A model generated the notes under the pieces. The model was not told the origin of the DNA. It saw only the letters and a list, made by a program, of their open reading frames with translations, and ran no database searches. A stretch of 33,784 bases of DNA. It comes from a virus. The first letter of the stretch is position 1. The number at the start of each line of letters is the position of its first letter. A program made the translations under genes and the position numbers. Shown here piece by piece: positions 16,475 through 25,086 of the stretch. The stretch spans positions 1 to 33,784 of the IMG/VR virus record IMGVR_UViG_3300005833_000033; one strand, given 5' to 3'.

Positions 16475-17401
16475 TTACCCGGGCATAACGAGAGCCACGC
16501 CCCCTTTGTCATACGCTTCCGCCGTACCGTAGATCGTGTCCGCGGTGAGCAGAGTCGCCAGATACTCCTGCTTATACTGCGTCTGCACGCGCGGCCCGAG
16601 CACGTCCGCCAGGATGATCGCGTCCTGATGAGCCAGGAGCGCCACACGGGCGGTCGTCGCCGAAGTCGGCGTCGGGCAGTTGCTGGAGACGTTGACGGAC
16701 ACGCCGTACACGTCGCCGAGCTTGCCGTTGCGGATGGTCTTGCCGTCACCGACGAACGCCTGCTCGGTGAAGCGCGCGAGGCCCATCATGATCCTGCGGC
16801 CGACGGGCGGGATGACCAGGTAGCGATCTGCCATCGGAATGTCGTTGTCGTCGAGCACCTGGATCACGCGCCGGATGCCGGCGTCGGTGATCGCGGTCGC
16901 GTTCGCGTTGCCGGAAGCATCCACAAACGCGGTCGTGCCATCGCCAGCGATGACTCCGCCGGTCCACGTCGAAGCACCGTCGCCACCGTTCAGCGTGCGC
17001 GCCTGGTTGAACAGGCTGGAGTCTTTCTGCACCGACAGGGCATAACCCGCGTCGTCAGTGTAGAACTTGCGCATCGACTGCAGCGCGTGGCACTCGGCGA
17101 TGTCTTCGATCAACCGGCTGTACTCGAAGTGCGCGGTCAGGTTGATGACCACCGAGCTGCCGGACGCCGCAGCGATCGTGCTGACGATGGTGTTCGCCGC
17201 CTTGGCGCTCGCGGTGCCGCGGCTGGGTTTGGGCAGGGTGACGGAGTCGCCCTTCTTACCCTTGACGTTCAGCTTCCTGACGAGCGAAGCGAGGACGATG
17301 TTCTTTTTGTACGCGGCCTGGATTTCGTCCATCCAGAGATCCGGCACGAACCCGCTGGTTGCGAGGTCCGCGCTAACTACGTTTGAGCCACCGAAGGCCA
17401 T
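16475..17401 (-). CDS. Major capsid protein (HK97-fold-like)
   Basis: The 308-aa product starts MAFGGSNVVS behind AAGGAG. Its N-terminal region FVPDLWMDEIQAAYKKN, then LVRKLNVKGKKGDSVTLP, is the typical N-arm and first beta element of podoviral capsid proteins. The middle has the spine-helix region (RFTEQAFVGDG, then GKLGDVYGVSVNVSSN), and the C-terminus TADTIYGTAEAYDKGGV fits the P domain ending. It follows the scaffold gene, as expected, but with two glycan-type genes in between. It forms the head shell. A long frame downstream is not an extension of the capsid. Confidence 0.85.
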   Translation of the reverse strand: MAFGGSNVVSADLATSGFVPDLWMDEIQAAYKKNIVLASLVRKLNVKGKKGDSVTLPKPSRGTASAKAANTIVSTIAAASGSSVVINLTAHFEYSRLIEDIAECHALQSMRKFYTDDAGYALSVQKDSSLFNQARTLNGGDGASTWTGGVIAGDGTTAFVDASGNANATAITDAGIRRVIQVLDDNDIPMADRYLVIPPVGRRIMMGLARFTEQAFVGDGKTIRNGKLGDVYGVSVNVSSNCPTPTSATTARVALLAHQDAIILADVLGPRVQTQYKQEYLATLLTADTIYGTAEAYDKGGVALVMPG

Positions 17402-17591
17402 GTGTGTTACTCCTTGAAAAACGATTGAGGGGTTTTGGAAAAGCCACTGTCGCGGACGAAGAACTTTTGGCTGCTTTACGCAGAAGTTTCGTCAGAGATG
17501 CGCTTCTCCCTCAACGACAATCAAGGGGGCGGCACTAGGATGGACGCCGGGGCTGTGCGTGCCTTGCCCGACGCGGTACTACGATGTTCTA
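17402..17591 (-). other. 190-nt non-coding gap upstream of the capsid gene
   Basis: No protein-coding frame of quality lies here. On the minus strand the only clear element is the AAGGAG site of the capsid gene. A 4-bp CTGC/GCAG pair and an AAAAG/CTTTT pair are too weak to call. A capsid-specific promoter or an RNA processing site would be expected in such a gap, but I cannot identify one. Confidence 0.4.
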
Positions 17592-18278
17592 CTACTTCAT
17601 TATACCACGCACCGAAACGGCGTCATGCTCGGCGAACCACTCGGCCGCGTAGTCACAGTCCCGGTACGGCTCGAAATACGGGCCGCCGAGCGTGTAGTGG
17701 ACGATCTTCGCGCCTGGCGCGTAGGGATACTCGCCGACCAGCCAATTCCACTCCAGCGGCAGCTCGCCGATCTCGGCGTCGTCAAGCCATTTGAAGCGGT
17801 GCAGATCGAGGCCCGGTGCCGTATTGACGTAATCCGGCGTGAGCGCGCGGCATCGCGCATTGTTGAACACCATGAGGCTCGACCAGTTCTTGCGCGGGTA
17901 TTTCGTCTGCACGCGGTCAAGAAACTTGCGCTCGGTCTTCGGCACGTAGTCATGCTTGCACACGAGAACCGCCTTGTCCGCTTGACGCTCAATCTGCGCG
18001 GCCAATTGAGCAACGTCGACCCGGCAGAGCATGTCGCAGTCCATGAAGACCGACCAGCCGCTGTACCCCGAAAGCGAAGGTACTAGGAACCGCGTCAGAC
18101 TGAATTCCGTCGACTCGGTCGGCCCACGCAGACGTTTGTAGACCCCCTTCAACTGGCTCTGCATGACGGGCGCGATCGACACCGGAATCGACGAACGGCG
18201 CATGATCGAGTGCGCCAGGGTGTGATATGCAGCAGACTCAACCGGATCGTAGCCGACGTAAATCACGAGACCGAGCAT
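17592..18278 (-). CDS. Glycosyltransferase, GT8-like nucleotide-diphospho-sugar fold (228 aa)
   Basis: I chose the ATG at 18278 (MLGLVIYVGYDP) with AGGAAAGGG just upstream. A longer frame lies in the preceding gene. The D-C-D motif in VFMDCDMLC (about residues 80-82) marks the sugar-nucleotide site. Conserved elements include GPTESTEFSLTRFLVP before it, NWSSLMVFNN, and the C-terminal KIVHYTLGGPYF with a metal-binding-type His. The closest family resemblance is to lipopolysaccharide-type glycosyltransferases. It overlaps the MptE-like gene by 16 nt, so the two probably form a functional pair. The acceptor is unknown; capsid or scaffold neighbours make a capsid target plausible. Confidence 0.75.
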   Translation of the reverse strand: MLGLVIYVGYDPVESAAYHTLAHSIMRRSSIPVSIAPVMQSQLKGVYKRLRGPTESTEFSLTRFLVPSLSGYSGWSVFMDCDMLCRVDVAQLAAQIERQADKAVLVCKHDYVPKTERKFLDRVQTKYPRKNWSSLMVFNNARCRALTPDYVNTAPGLDLHRFKWLDDAEIGELPLEWNWLVGEYPYAPGAKIVHYTLGGPYFEPYRDCDYAAEWFAEHDAVSVRGIMK

Positions 18279-19045
18279 TTCGCCCTTTCCTGCAAAAACG
18301 GGCGCAACATCCCGTCCCCGTGAATTTTCACTTTCATGTGCGGGTGCTTGCACAGCACCTTCTCAGCCCAAAACGCCTGCCGGATGAGCAGGGTCGAGGT
18401 AATCCTCGGCACCCCCGCGACGATGATGTCGATGTATTCCGGCACCAGACCTTCGTGGGGGCCGGCGTGCGCCGACTTCTTGCTCCGCGCGCTGGCATCC
18501 ATCCCGAACCACTCCTGCTCCCGATAGCCGAAGGCGAAAGCTAGACGAGCCGCCGTGAGTCCGGCATCGAATGCCGCGGGCAACTTCAGATAGCGCGGGT
18601 CGTAGAACCTGCCATCTTCCAAGTCAACATGGAACAAACTGACACGTTGACCGACGAGCGCATCAAGATAGGACGGGTGCACTTGCGTCCCTATCAGGTA
18701 CTGCGTTTCCGGCCCGAAGCGTTTATTAAACTTCGCCTTGTGCTCCCGGTACTCCGTGTCCGTGTGGTGCGTCGGCACGACCCCCCGCTCGCGCAAGAAG
18801 TCGTGCGCCTTGGATGTCGTCCAGACCGCGTCGAAACCGCCGGTTGCGATCCCCTCCCACGTATCCACGAGAGAAGGGCCGTAGCCGACGATCGCCACCC
18901 GCCCCCGGAAACCGGAAGCAGGTTTCACGACGCTTGGGAACTCGCGGGCGCAGTTCACGCGCCTTTGACCCTCGACGATCTGCGACCCGCCGTCGAGATA
19001 GACCGGCCCCATTTCGAGGTCGATCGACCGCAGCAGTCCTTGCAC
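18263..19045 (-). CDS. MptE/DUF115-like protein (260 aa)
   Basis: After a short lead the sequence FRGRVAIVGYGPSLVDTWEGI (about residues 46-66) matches the glycine-rich nucleotide-binding start of the MptE-like/DUF115 family. Further segments are VWTTSKAHDFL, VPTHHTDTEYREH and a C-terminal GMDASARSKKSAHAGPHEG. Bacterial DUF115 proteins take part in flagellin or surface glycosylation, and archaeal MptE is a pterin pyrophosphokinase. The start is either GTG at 19045, overlapping the scaffold stop as TAGTG (used here), or ATG at 19012 with no ribosome binding site. A long upstream frame is a shadow of the scaffold gene. It is coupled to the glycosyltransferase that follows. Confidence 0.65.
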   Translation of the reverse strand: MQGLLRSIDLEMGPVYLDGGSQIVEGQRRVNCAREFPSVVKPASGFRGRVAIVGYGPSLVDTWEGIATGGFDAVWTTSKAHDFLRERGVVPTHHTDTEYREHKAKFNKRFGPETQYLIGTQVHPSYLDALVGQRVSLFHVDLEDGRFYDPRYLKLPAAFDAGLTAARLAFAFGYREQEWFGMDASARSKKSAHAGPHEGLVPEYIDIIVAGVPRITSTLLIRQAFWAEKVLCKHPHMKVKIHGDGMLRPFLQERAKCSVS

Positions 19046-20025
19046 TACTTGACCCGGCCTTCCTTGTAGGCCTGCCCGATCTCGTCCGCCATTTGCTCGT
19101 AACGACCCGGGTCGGTCTCCATCAAGCGGAGGACGTCCGCGCGCCGGAAGATTTTCTTCCCGGTGGTCGCCTGGCCTCCACCACCGGTGGGCGCCGCCAC
19201 CGCCGCGAGCGCCTTGGCCTTCTTCGCTGCCGCCAGGGCTCGGCCCGCGTCGGACGCCGTCTGTACGGCTGCTGCACTTTCCGCAGCTTCTGCTGCCGGT
19301 AACGCAGTAGTCGCGCTCCTGGCGCCTTTCAGTTCCTTCCAGGTGCTGAAAACCTCGTCGCCAGCGTCGAAATCGTACTGCGCATGCGCACGCTGCAGAA
19401 GCGCCTGCCGAACGCGCGACTTGCCGACCCACGCCTGGAACTCCGGGTCGCGCAGGGTCGCCTGCGCGTCCGGGTGAACCGCGTTGAACCGCTCAGCGGC
19501 GCGCGTGCGGCTTTCCACTTCGCTGTTCGCCGCGGTTTTACCCAGCGCGTCGCGGATTTCCTTGATGGCCGGATGCTCGGCGATCAGCCGGGCAATCGAC
19601 TCGACCGGCTTCGCGAAAACCGCACTGTCGTCGATCGGTTCCGACGCGACCTTCGCCGTAGCGGCAGGCTGCACCGCGCGCTGCGCTTGGATGTTCGCGA
19701 GGCTCGCCTGGATGAGCATGTCCGCCTTCTTGCGGAACTCGCCCAGTTCCGTGCCCTGACGCCCGATGAGGCTCTGCGCCTGACGGTGCATCTCGACCAG
19801 TTCTTTTGGCGACTTCCCTTTGTACTCGGGCGGGAGATCGTCCTCCGCGGCAGCGGCGGGTGCCGGCTTCGCTTTCGCCGGCGCCGTCTTAGCCGGTACG
19901 GCGCCGGCGTCGCTGCCTTCGCTGAGGTCGACGAGTTCTTCGCCCTCCCCGGCTACGACTTCGTCACCGAACAGCGCGTGTTCGTTGTCTTCCAACACTT
20001 TCGATTTTGCTTGGATTTCAGGCAT
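19045..20025 (-). CDS. Capsid scaffolding protein (326 aa)
   Basis: The 326-aa protein has the composition of a scaffold: acidic, Ala-rich and helical. A Pro/Ala/Lys linker spans about residues 42-60, followed by DLPPEYKGKSPKELVEMHRQ and a heptad helix. The C-terminus (IFRRADVLRLMETDPGRYEQ, then IGQAYKEGRVK) resembles the small helix-turn-helix that binds capsid subunits in podoviral scaffolds. It precedes the capsid gene, as expected, and AAGGA lies before its ATG. It guides procapsid assembly and leaves before DNA enters. Confidence 0.8.
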   Translation of the reverse strand: MPEIQAKSKVLEDNEHALFGDEVVAGEGEELVDLSEGSDAGAVPAKTAPAKAKPAPAAAAEDDLPPEYKGKSPKELVEMHRQAQSLIGRQGTELGEFRKKADMLIQASLANIQAQRAVQPAATAKVASEPIDDSAVFAKPVESIARLIAEHPAIKEIRDALGKTAANSEVESRTRAAERFNAVHPDAQATLRDPEFQAWVGKSRVRQALLQRAHAQYDFDAGDEVFSTWKELKGARSATTALPAAEAAESAAAVQTASDAGRALAAAKKAKALAAVAAPTGGGGQATTGKKIFRRADVLRLMETDPGRYEQMADEIGQAYKEGRVK

Positions 20026-20061
20026 TGCTTTTTCCTTCGCTCAAGGGGGCAATTAAAGGGT

Positions 20062-20093
20062 GCGCTGGCTGCCCCCCGGAGAGGGCCAGGCGC
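20062..20093 (-). terminator. GC-rich hairpin between zinc-ribbon and scaffold genes
   Basis: GCGC(C)TGGC pairs with GCCAGCGC (one bulge), followed on the minus strand by ACCCTTTAATT. The T-tract is short, so this is a weak terminator or an attenuating or processing hairpin rather than a full stop. Confidence 0.35.
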
Positions 20094-20127
20094 GGTGCGG
20101 GCTAAAATGTTGGGTATAACTAACTTC

Positions 20128-20373
20128 TTAGCGGTACGTGCCGTGGTCCGCCTTGTTTTTCTTCTCTTTCGCTATATGGCTCGCGCGGTCGCGCTCCCAT
20201 TTGTCTGCGGCACCGGGGAAAGCGCCCGTGATACCTTCGAGCTTGGCACGCGGCGCGGCGATCTGGCGCTCCGCCAGCGCGCCGCAAGCACATTGGTTCT
20301 GCATGACGGTCGAGTCGACGAAATGCTCCTCGACGTGGCCCCGCGGGCACCGAAAGTCATACACCCGGATCAC
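20128..20373 (-). CDS. FmdB-like zinc-ribbon protein (81 aa)
   Basis: The product begins MIRVYDFRCPRGH and contains a second pair in CACG (Cys28 and Cys30). This follows the FmdB-type putative regulatory zinc ribbon: Y-x-F-x-C, then C-x-C-G and a basic helix. The C-terminal half (residues about 45-80) is charged and helical. The start is GTG, overlapping the previous stop as GTGA, with AAGG 7 nt upstream. Phages carry such ribbons between portal and scaffold genes, but no function is established. Zinc binding is likely; the first Cys pair is incomplete. Confidence 0.65.
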   Translation of the reverse strand: MIRVYDFRCPRGHVEEHFVDSTVMQNQCACGALAERQIAAPRAKLEGITGAFPGAADKWERDRASHIAKEKKNKADHGTYR

Positions 20374-20663
20374 TCGATCACCTTCGCGATGCCGCCGGTA
20401 GGCGCTTCGGCGGGCGTGCCGGTCTCGGCCTCAACGAGATCGTTGTAGGCACGCTCGTGCATGTCCTGGTGGCTGATGATTTGGGCGATCATGTCGATCT
20501 GGCCCTTGCGGAACCACAGTTGCTCTGCGCTCGACAACCCCACGAGGGAGTCGTGCGTGCGAAGCATCGCCTCAAAATCCAACTGCAGGCGCCGCCAACC
20601 AGGCGAGCCGTACATCGCGAACAAGTCCGAATAGTGCCGCTCTAACTCTGAATCTTTCAGCAT
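20370..20663 (-). CDS. Conserved small phage protein (97 aa)
   Basis: This 97-aa, mostly helical protein starts MLKDSELERHYSDLF behind AAAAGGAG. The pattern PGWRRLQLDFEAM followed by LWFRKGQIDMIAQIISH resembles a small protein encoded beside the portal of many podoviruses. No metal or active site is seen. It overlaps the zinc-ribbon gene by 4 nt. A head-assembly role is plausible from position only. Confidence 0.65.
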   Translation of the reverse strand: MLKDSELERHYSDLFAMYGSPGWRRLQLDFEAMLRTHDSLVGLSSAEQLWFRKGQIDMIAQIISHQDMHERAYNDLVEAETGTPAEAPTGGIAKVIE

Positions 20664-20700
20664 GGGCCGCTCCTTTTACGCTCCGAAAATAAAATGGGGG

Positions 20701-20718
20701 GCCGGTTTTTAGGCCGGC
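20701..20718 (-). terminator. Weak hairpin with T-rich tail after the portal gene
   Basis: GCCGG pairs with CCGGC around an 8-nt loop, then CCCCCATTTTATTTT follows on the minus strand. The T stretch starts about 6 nt after the stem, so this may only reduce transcription between portal and the next gene. The rest of the 103-nt gap shows no gene. Confidence 0.3.
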
Positions 20719-20766
20719 GGGCGTTTACACGGGAGCGAATCGCGCACCCGCCACTCCCCCGAAGGC

Positions 20767-23193
20767 TTAGAGTTGCTGGACGACTTGCGCTGCCGGCCGC
20801 GCCGGGATGATGACCGGCACCGGCACAGGACGCACTTCTTGGCTGGTTTTCGCGACACGCTGCGCGCCGTCGGCCTTGATGCGCTCGGCGTGGTTCTTCA
20901 CTTGCTGCGCTGCGACCGCCGCGCCCGCCTTGGTGCGCTCCGCCGCGTGCGCACCGCGCGCCCGAACCGCTTCAGTCGCCACGCTGCCGACGGACTTCAC
21001 CTTCTCCGCGGCCACGCTCGCCCCGGACTGCATACGGGCGATGCGCTCGTTGGAGTCGATGTCCTTGGCTTTCAGGATGCGATCCGCCACCGCCATGCGG
21101 CGGTCGAACTCGGCGGACTGCTGCGCCTGCTGGACCTCGTAGATGCCCTTGGTGGCGATCTCCATCGACTTGTACATCGGCTCGCGCGCCTCGTTGGCCG
21201 CCTTCGCGTCTTGCAGGCGGGTGCGGGCGCCGAGCTCGGCGATCTTCGCCTGGCCTTCGGCGATCTGAAGCTGCGCCGCCGTCTGAGCCATTTGCGTCTG
21301 CAGCGCTTGCATCTGCGGATCGCCTTGCTGCTGCGCCGCGGCGGATTCGAGTTGCTGCGCACTCGCGATTGACTCACTGAGCATTTTCATAAGTTCCAGG
21401 CGGTTCGACAGGCCCGTATTCGAGATGATGCCCATCAACAGGATCTTGTATTCCTTGCTCTCAGGCTGCATCGACTGCAGGAGCTGCACGAGAATCTGGT
21501 TCTCGTACTCCCGCTGCAAGATGCCCATCGTCGATGACGCGATAAACGTGAAATTGACCGGGGTGTAGCGCTCCGGATTAAACTGCATGTTGCGCCAGAG
21601 CATTTTGCGCAGGCACGGCACAAAGAAGCGGTCGACGAAGTTCATCAACGTGCGCTTGTGCCGCTTGACGATGCCCGAGAGCATCATCGACACGGCGCCG
21701 GGCCGCGCATCCCCGCCGCGCGAGGCGAGCGCAATCACGTCGAGGGAGCCCGTGGCGCGCTGGATCATCTGGTCGAGCTGTTGCGAGTGCTGGAACGTGG
21801 TCGCGTCGAGCTGCCCGAAATTCATCGGGTTGAGAATAGTCTTCGGATCGCCGTTCGTGAGGATCGACTTGCCCGGCTTCACCGTGAGTTGGAAGCCGCG
21901 CGGCAGCCGCGAAGCATCCATTGCCATCATCGGTGCGTTGGTGAACGCGAGCGCGTCGATTCGGCTGCGCAGTTCGGCGTCGAGCACCTTTTGCGGGACG
22001 AGGCCCTTCTCGCAGACACCGCGACCCCAAAAACGGCCCGGCACGATGTCCCACGGGAACGCCACGACCGGGCGATCCTTCATCACGTAGGGGGATTCGC
22101 CCGCCTTGATGACCACGGACTCGTTCGCGATGAAAACTTGCGCCTCGACCATCTCGGAATCGACCGGCTCGACGGATTTTTCACCGGATTTAGCGGTTTC
22201 ACCCGCTGCCGAAGGCTCAGCAGCTTTTTCACCAGGCGCTTCCTTGGCGAACAGGTCAACGACCTCCTCGCCGCCCTCATCCGCGCCGTCTTCGTCGTCT
22301 TTCGGGAGTAAATGCGACGGCACGAGCCCGTAGTAGCGGATGATGTGCACTTTATCGTACACATATTCGTTCTCGATCTGCCGATCGGCGCCGAGTTCCA
22401 TGTCGCCAGCGCTCGTCTTGACGTCAACCTCGCGATAGAGGCCCTTTTTCTGACCCATCTTGACGACGTGGGCACCGACATACTCTTCGACCGCCACGCC
22501 GAGGGCGCTGTCGACGGTGCGCGCCGTCGGTTCGATCAGGAAATTGCGCGGGTTCACGCTCTGCAGGTACGAGAAGTGGACTTCCTTCTCCTCGACTTGC
22601 ATCGTCGGCGCTTCGGGCTGCTCCATCCCCGCCATCGCCTGCTGCACCGCGAACACAATATCACGCTTGATGAACGTGTCGACGAAGATTTCGCCGATTC
22701 CCGAGCCGTACACCGCGGCGTTGATGAGCGCCTCGCCGATGTTCGGCGTGAAATTCTGGCTCGACAGGTCTTCCTTTAGATAATTCTTGTTCTGGTCCGT
22801 GATTTGTTTCAACAGCGCAGGGTCTTCGATCTGCGCCTTGATGTCGAAGAAATCTCCGCGGCCAAAGAGCGCCTCCTCGACCTCGGCGACGATGTTCTCG
22901 ACAGCCTCCGCCGTCGCAGGCGTGACGAGCGTGGACTTCTCCGACTTGCGGCCCTTGTCTTCATTCGCCCACAAGCCGCGCCAGATGCGCTCGTACTGAT
23001 CCCAGGCGGGTTCATAGTTCTGGCGCCGGTGGTCGCGCCACTTGCGCACGCGGCCGATGACCCAGGCGCGGAGTTCTTCGAGCTCGTCCTTGTTCTCTTT
23101 ACCCGGGACGGCTTCGCGCTGGTCGCGCGGATCGTCGGCGAGCACTTTTGCTTTTTCAGCGATTAGCCCGGACTTCAAGGTGATTTCAGCCAT
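20767..23193 (-). CDS. Portal protein (808 aa, P22-like)
   Basis: The 808-aa protein directly follows TerL and has the size and order of podoviral portals. An N-terminal helical region contains VRKWRDHRRQNYEPAWDQYERIW split over residues 49-71. The core holds NIGEALINAAVYGSGIGEIF (about 151-170), the clip/stem region has FPWDIVPGRFWGRGVCEKGL, and RATGSLDVIALASRGGDARPG precedes a long C-terminal region. The last about 180 residues are Gln/Ala-rich helices that may form the barrel inside the head. Residues about 298-348 are an acidic, Ala/Glu-rich insert that looks disordered. The portal is the dodecameric DNA entry ring. The ribosome binding site is weak, so translation may depend on the upstream gene. 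Confidence 0.85.
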   Translation of the reverse strand: MAEITLKSGLIAEKAKVLADDPRDQREAVPGKENKDELEELRAWVIGRVRKWRDHRRQNYEPAWDQYERIWRGLWANEDKGRKSEKSTLVTPATAEAVENIVAEVEEALFGRGDFFDIKAQIEDPALLKQITDQNKNYLKEDLSSQNFTPNIGEALINAAVYGSGIGEIFVDTFIKRDIVFAVQQAMAGMEQPEAPTMQVEEKEVHFSYLQSVNPRNFLIEPTARTVDSALGVAVEEYVGAHVVKMGQKKGLYREVDVKTSAGDMELGADRQIENEYVYDKVHIIRYYGLVPSHLLPKDDEDGADEGGEEVVDLFAKEAPGEKAAEPSAAGETAKSGEKSVEPVDSEMVEAQVFIANESVVIKAGESPYVMKDRPVVAFPWDIVPGRFWGRGVCEKGLVPQKVLDAELRSRIDALAFTNAPMMAMDASRLPRGFQLTVKPGKSILTNGDPKTILNPMNFGQLDATTFQHSQQLDQMIQRATGSLDVIALASRGGDARPGAVSMMLSGIVKRHKRTLMNFVDRFFVPCLRKMLWRNMQFNPERYTPVNFTFIASSTMGILQREYENQILVQLLQSMQPESKEYKILLMGIISNTGLSNRLELMKMLSESIASAQQLESAAAQQQGDPQMQALQTQMAQTAAQLQIAEGQAKIAELGARTRLQDAKAANEAREPMYKSMEIATKGIYEVQQAQQSAEFDRRMAVADRILKAKDIDSNERIARMQSGASVAAEKVKSVGSVATEAVRARGAHAAERTKAGAAVAAQQVKNHAERIKADGAQRVAKTSQEVRPVPVPVIIPARPAAQVVQQL

Positions 23194-23198
23194 GTGCG

Positions 23199-24554
23199 TT
23201 AAATCCCGATGGACGCATCCGTCGGCTCCCAGTAACTTTCATCCGAAACGTGCGCAAACCGCTGGAACACACGCGACTCAGCGAGCTGCACGATGTACGC
23301 CAGAGCGTCAGGCGCGTCATCATGAACCAACGTCGAGGGGAAATTCACGAACTGGTCCTCGACTTCCTTCATGCTCGACATCCCGCGGCGGTACAGAATC
23401 TTCCCGTGCTCCATCCGCCCCTGCAACGCCCAGCCGATGCGCTGGTCCTTTGCCGTGTTCTCATGCGACAATGGCTCGACCACCAGCGACATCGCGGGCC
23501 GACGCCGCGCGGCTTCGGCTTCGAGATACGGGGCGACCGCGTTGAATAGCGCCCCCTTCTCCATGCCAAGGTTCATCGTCTTACAACTCGCGACGGCATC
23601 AACAATTCGCCGCGCCGTTTCTTCCACACCCCAGCGCCCGAGGTAGACATCGCGCACGTACCAGCGCTCATCGTCCAGCACCTTGACGACTGCGATCGCA
23701 GTCTTGTCCAGGCGCTTCTGCCGGTAGCCCGACGCCTTCTTCACTTCAGCGAAACCGGCGAGATCCGCGGTAACGTACCAGTCGCCGGGGATGACCGTCT
23801 TTTTCCCCTTCGCGTCCAGCTCGAAGGGCTCCTCATCTACATACTTGAACCACTCCATCAGGAAGCTGCCGCTGCCGCCGGTCTCGAAGCTGGCGAGGTA
23901 CTCTTGGCGGAACAGCCAGGAAGGCAGTGTATTCTTCGCGTTCTCTATCTCGTTCATATCGAGGAACGGATTGTCGAGCGACGTGAAGTGGAACGCGGCC
24001 CAATCCGGGTCGTAGTCCGGGGAGTCAGGATCGAGCCCGGCGCGCATCCACAAATCGAAGAAGTGGTTGCGGCCTTTCGGCGTGCCGATGAACCCGGCCG
24101 TTCCCTTCACGTCCGTCAGCGCGGGACGGATGATCGCCTCCCACGTCTCAACTTTCATGTCAGCAAATTCGTCCATCTCGACATGCCAGAAGCCGAGGCC
24201 GCGCAGTGTGTCGGGACGATCCGAGCCCTTGACGCCTATCATCACCCCGTTCGCAAGATAGATGTGGCCCTCGTTCGCCTGCGGCGGCCGGCGCGGGTCG
24301 AGAACCGGGTGCAGCATCGCGAGCAGCTCCTGCCAGTACAGCAATTTCGCCTGCGTCGCGATCGGCGCGATGATGAACACCGGCTTCTTCTGAAGGTTGC
24401 GCGGGTCGAGCGCCTTGACCGCGGCGCGCACCGTCGCCAACCGGGTCTTGCCGAAGCGTCGACCCGCCGTCAGCACAGTAAAGCGCTTGGGCGAACTGAA
24501 GACTTCCATCTGCGCCGCGTGCAGGCGGAAATCGAGGGTGACGCCTTCGCTCAC
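23199..24554 (-). CDS. terL: Terminase large subunit
   Basis: The 451-aa protein carries all main motifs. The Walker A-like TAGRRFGKT lies at about residues 29-37, Walker B HVEMDE at about 125-130, and the coupling motif GFIGTPKGR at about 155-163. The nuclease acidic clusters lie at VTADLAG (about 262-268) and HDDAPDALAYI (about 412-422). It packages DNA using ATP and cuts the concatemer. The start is GTG, overlapping the upstream stop as GTGA, with GAGGAG almost adjacent, so it is likely translated by coupling. The portal follows after 5 nt. The terminase-small candidate is 4.4 kb upstream. Confidence 0.92.
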   Translation of the reverse strand: MSEGVTLDFRLHAAQMEVFSSPKRFTVLTAGRRFGKTRLATVRAAVKALDPRNLQKKPVFIIAPIATQAKLLYWQELLAMLHPVLDPRRPPQANEGHIYLANGVMIGVKGSDRPDTLRGLGFWHVEMDEFADMKVETWEAIIRPALTDVKGTAGFIGTPKGRNHFFDLWMRAGLDPDSPDYDPDWAAFHFTSLDNPFLDMNEIENAKNTLPSWLFRQEYLASFETGGSGSFLMEWFKYVDEEPFELDAKGKKTVIPGDWYVTADLAGFAEVKKASGYRQKRLDKTAIAVVKVLDDERWYVRDVYLGRWGVEETARRIVDAVASCKTMNLGMEKGALFNAVAPYLEAEAARRRPAMSLVVEPLSHENTAKDQRIGWALQGRMEHGKILYRRGMSSMKEVEDQFVNFPSTLVHDDAPDALAYIVQLAESRVFQRFAHVSDESYWEPTDASIGI

Positions 24555-24892
24555 TCCTCGCGCGCCGGAGGCACGCCGAACTGCATCTTGACCGGCCGAT
24601 TGGGTAACTTCGCGCTCGCCTCGCCCGACAGCACGACATAATCGCCGAGCGACAGATCTTCAGATAGCACGAATACGTCGTCGCACAGCTCAACCCACGC
24701 TTTGACATCGTGCGTCTCGCAAGCGTCCAGCCCCTTGCGGTTGTAGACGACGCGCCCGATCACGCGGCCATCAATGACCAACGCGAAGTGGTTCGACTCG
24801 TAGATGCGCTCCGGCGCCTGGCACACGATCACCGGCTTCGTCGGACGTTTCTGGCGGATGCGCTCGTTCATGTAAACGTATTGCGTCATCAC
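24551..24892 (-). CDS. Hypothetical protein (113 aa) upstream of TerL
   Basis: The product contains short beta-like segments, FALVIDGRVIGRVVYNRKG and DVFVLSEDLSLGDYVVLSG, so it is probably a small beta-rich protein. It overlaps TerL by 4 nt (GTGA) and the upstream gene by 3-4 nt; start is GTG at 24892 or ATG 3 nt later. I do not see the helix-turn-helix expected of a small terminase. Position directly before TerL makes a packaging role possible but unproven. Confidence 0.65.
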   Translation of the reverse strand: MMTQYVYMNERIRQKRPTKPVIVCQAPERIYESNHFALVIDGRVIGRVVYNRKGLDACETHDVKAWVELCDDVFVLSEDLSLGDYVVLSGEASAKLPNRPVKMQFGVPPAREE

Positions 24893-25071
24893 GCCACCTG
24901 CACTTTCAGCGCGAGCCGCCGCGTCAACTTCGTCGTACCGACCTTATCCTTGCGCCGGTCGTCGCCCTTGCCGGTGTTGCGCCCGCTGTCCCGCCGGTAG
25001 CCCTTGCCTGTCCTCGCCATCGCCAACCACAACTGCCGAACCCACAGCACGCTGAACTCGCGTTCGTTCAT
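24889..25071 (-). CDS. Small basic hypothetical protein (60 aa)
   Basis: A 60-aa protein starting MNEREFSVLWVRQLW behind AAGGAG with 8-nt spacing. The centre is very basic and hydrophilic (RRDSGRNTGKGDDRRKDK), which could bind nucleic acid. It is coupled to the following gene by overlapping stop and start. The function is unknown. Confidence 0.6.
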   Translation of the reverse strand: MNEREFSVLWVRQLWLAMARTGKGYRRDSGRNTGKGDDRRKDKVGTTKLTRRLALKVQVA

Positions 25072-25086
25072 TGCTCGCTCCTTCGG

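Noticed and set aside
16369-16749. N-terminal extension of the homing endonuclease into the capsid gene
   Set aside because: The translated part is Arg/Ser-rich shadow of the capsid gene; the ATG at 16368 has an excellent AGGAGG site and begins directly before the LAGLIDADG helix. A capsid frameshift product was also considered, but no slippery site was seen.
19384-20448. Plus-strand open frame of about 350 codons
   Set aside because: It is antisense to scaffold and zinc-ribbon genes and shows no motif or ribosome binding site.
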